Below are positions 63,018 to 64,000 of a DNA stretch of 64,000 bases, one piece after another. The position numbers and the translations under genes were made by a program. The DNA is from Pyxicephalus adspersus (lineage: Eukaryota > Chordata > Amphibia > Anura > Pyxicephalidae), in the NCBI RefSeq assembly GCF_032062135.1, contig NC_092864.1, forward strand, positions 15,114,815-15,178,814, written 5' to 3'. How positions within the stretch are numbered: position 1 is the first letter of the stretch; every line of letters begins with the position of its first letter. The notes beneath the pieces were generated by a model that searched no databases, had not been told where the DNA came from, and saw only the letters and a list, made by a program, of their open reading frames with translations.

Positions 63018-63911
63018 CTGCAGAAAATAAATTTATTTTAAAAAACATCTTTTTGTAAAGAACTAAACAATATATGTGGTATAAATGTTAGTGTAAAAAC
63101 AAATGCAAAACCATTCAGTTTAAACCCAACCTCTACTTTCTGCCACATCCAATACTCTAAGCCAGGGCAGTATTTCTGTACATAGTATTTATAACTTATG
63201 TTTTCTCATTATACTTCTAGCCTCTTCAGAGAATTGTGTGTGTCCAGTGGTGTTCTGACTATGCTTGCTGCTACAGGCAGCAAGGAATATGAAAGCATAA
63301 AACTAGATTTCCCTGGCATTAAGAAGAAAAATCCCTGTTCCTCTCCAGCATAAGAAAAGCTGTCAGTATCATGGTGCATTATCGGCAGGTGGGCACAGAT
63401 ACATTTTTTTGCAGGTGTTGGCATTACATTAAAGTGCTTGTCCATTGCAAAAAATAAAAAGGCACAAGTGTTAACTGGTTGTGTTATAGCCATTTCAAGT
63501 GATATACTGCTCAGATACAAATGTTACATTACTTAACACAGCTATTTAAATTACTGAATACAATCACTTATTTGTTTTGGTTTCTTGCAAAAAAACAGCA
63601 ACTGATATCAAGTCCAGCACAAGGTGGCTTGGAGCATACTGCATCTGTGCCAGCCCAGTCCTCTATGAGGGCAACACAATAAGGAAAGGTCCCATCATCT
63701 AATTTTTTTCGGGCTATCCAAAGCATGGTTTTTGAGCAGCATTGGTGACACAAATTGTTTTACTTTTTACCGACTGTTAGTAGCATGGAGGCACAGACAC
63801 CCCTGGCTGGCACAATGAGAGAGAAAAAATACTAGCACAAAAACAGATAAGACAGATAAAAGAAAGAGAGCTTGTCCCCCCCCCCCTCCCCCGTGTAAAC
63901 TAAAAACTCTA
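63018..63911 (-). other. lcmt1 intron upstream of the penultimate exon
   Basis: No additional LCMT1 exon was recognised. The 61-codon minus-strand ORF at 63753-63568 does not match LCMT1. Confidence 0.6.
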
Positions 63912-64000
63912 AAGGTGCGTACACACTTCCAATTTTTATCGTTCCAATCGAACGACGAACGATCGATTGGGCAAAAAATCGTTCGTAAAAAAGTAACCAA
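63912..64000. mobile_element. Short palindromic MITE, copy 2, cut by the window end
   Basis: Differs from the copy at 61023 by only a few bases over 88. It may continue past 64000. Confidence 0.7.

Noticed and set aside
63568..63753. 61-codon minus-strand frame near lcmt1
   Set aside because: Contains Cys-rich text but no LCMT1 motif; I found no supporting splice sites and could not match it to a family.

Overview
The window looks like a draft-assembly piece of a vertebrate nuclear genome, most likely from a frog (anuran). The evidence is two intron-containing vertebrate genes, very AT-rich and intron-rich sequence, and a dense mix of transposon remnants (L1/Tx1-type, L2-type and Rex1/CR1-like LINEs, a SINE with an L2-like tail, and hAT-, piggyBac-, mariner- and Tigger-like MITEs) of the kind common in amphibians. 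The species cannot be named from this sequence. An assembly gap of 668 N lies at 33538-34205.

Two protein-coding genes can be read with confidence, both on the minus strand. Aquaporin-8 (aqp8) has five coding exons between 18717 and 13399. Their splice phases join exactly into a 256-residue protein with both NPA boxes. A possible promoter and 5' non-coding exon lie near 23.8-24.0 kb. The last two coding exons of leucine carboxyl methyltransferase 1 (lcmt1) lie at 63017-62926 and 61628-61505, and the rest of that gene is beyond the right edge. LCMT1 followed by AQP8 in the same orientation is also the order in mammals, so this is a conserved syntenic block. The two gene products have no known shared pathway: AQP8 is a membrane channel and LCMT1 methylates the PP2A catalytic subunit.

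Layout. 1-13.4 kb: downstream of aqp8, with MITEs, a mariner-type element, an intronless frameshifted EXD1 retropseudogene (5228-5820, minus) and degenerate tandem repeats. 13.4-24 kb: aqp8; one intron carries a 7SL RNA pseudogene, and the long 5' intron carries a purine-only tract of about 1.2 kb. 24-61 kb: a long interval between aqp8 and lcmt1 in which I find no host gene, filled with LINE fragments (28.1, 41.9, 44.4, 47.8, 56.6 and 60.3 kb), fold-back MITEs, a SINE and a purine-rich minisatellite (52.8-53.5 kb). 61-64 kb: the 3' end of lcmt1. Several transposons are nested (41.8-42.7, 47.3-48.5 and 60.3-61.3 kb), which gives a relative order of insertion.

I found no operon, CRISPR array, functional tRNA gene or novel defence-type system. 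Nearly all other open reading frames are chance ORFs or fragments of repeats.
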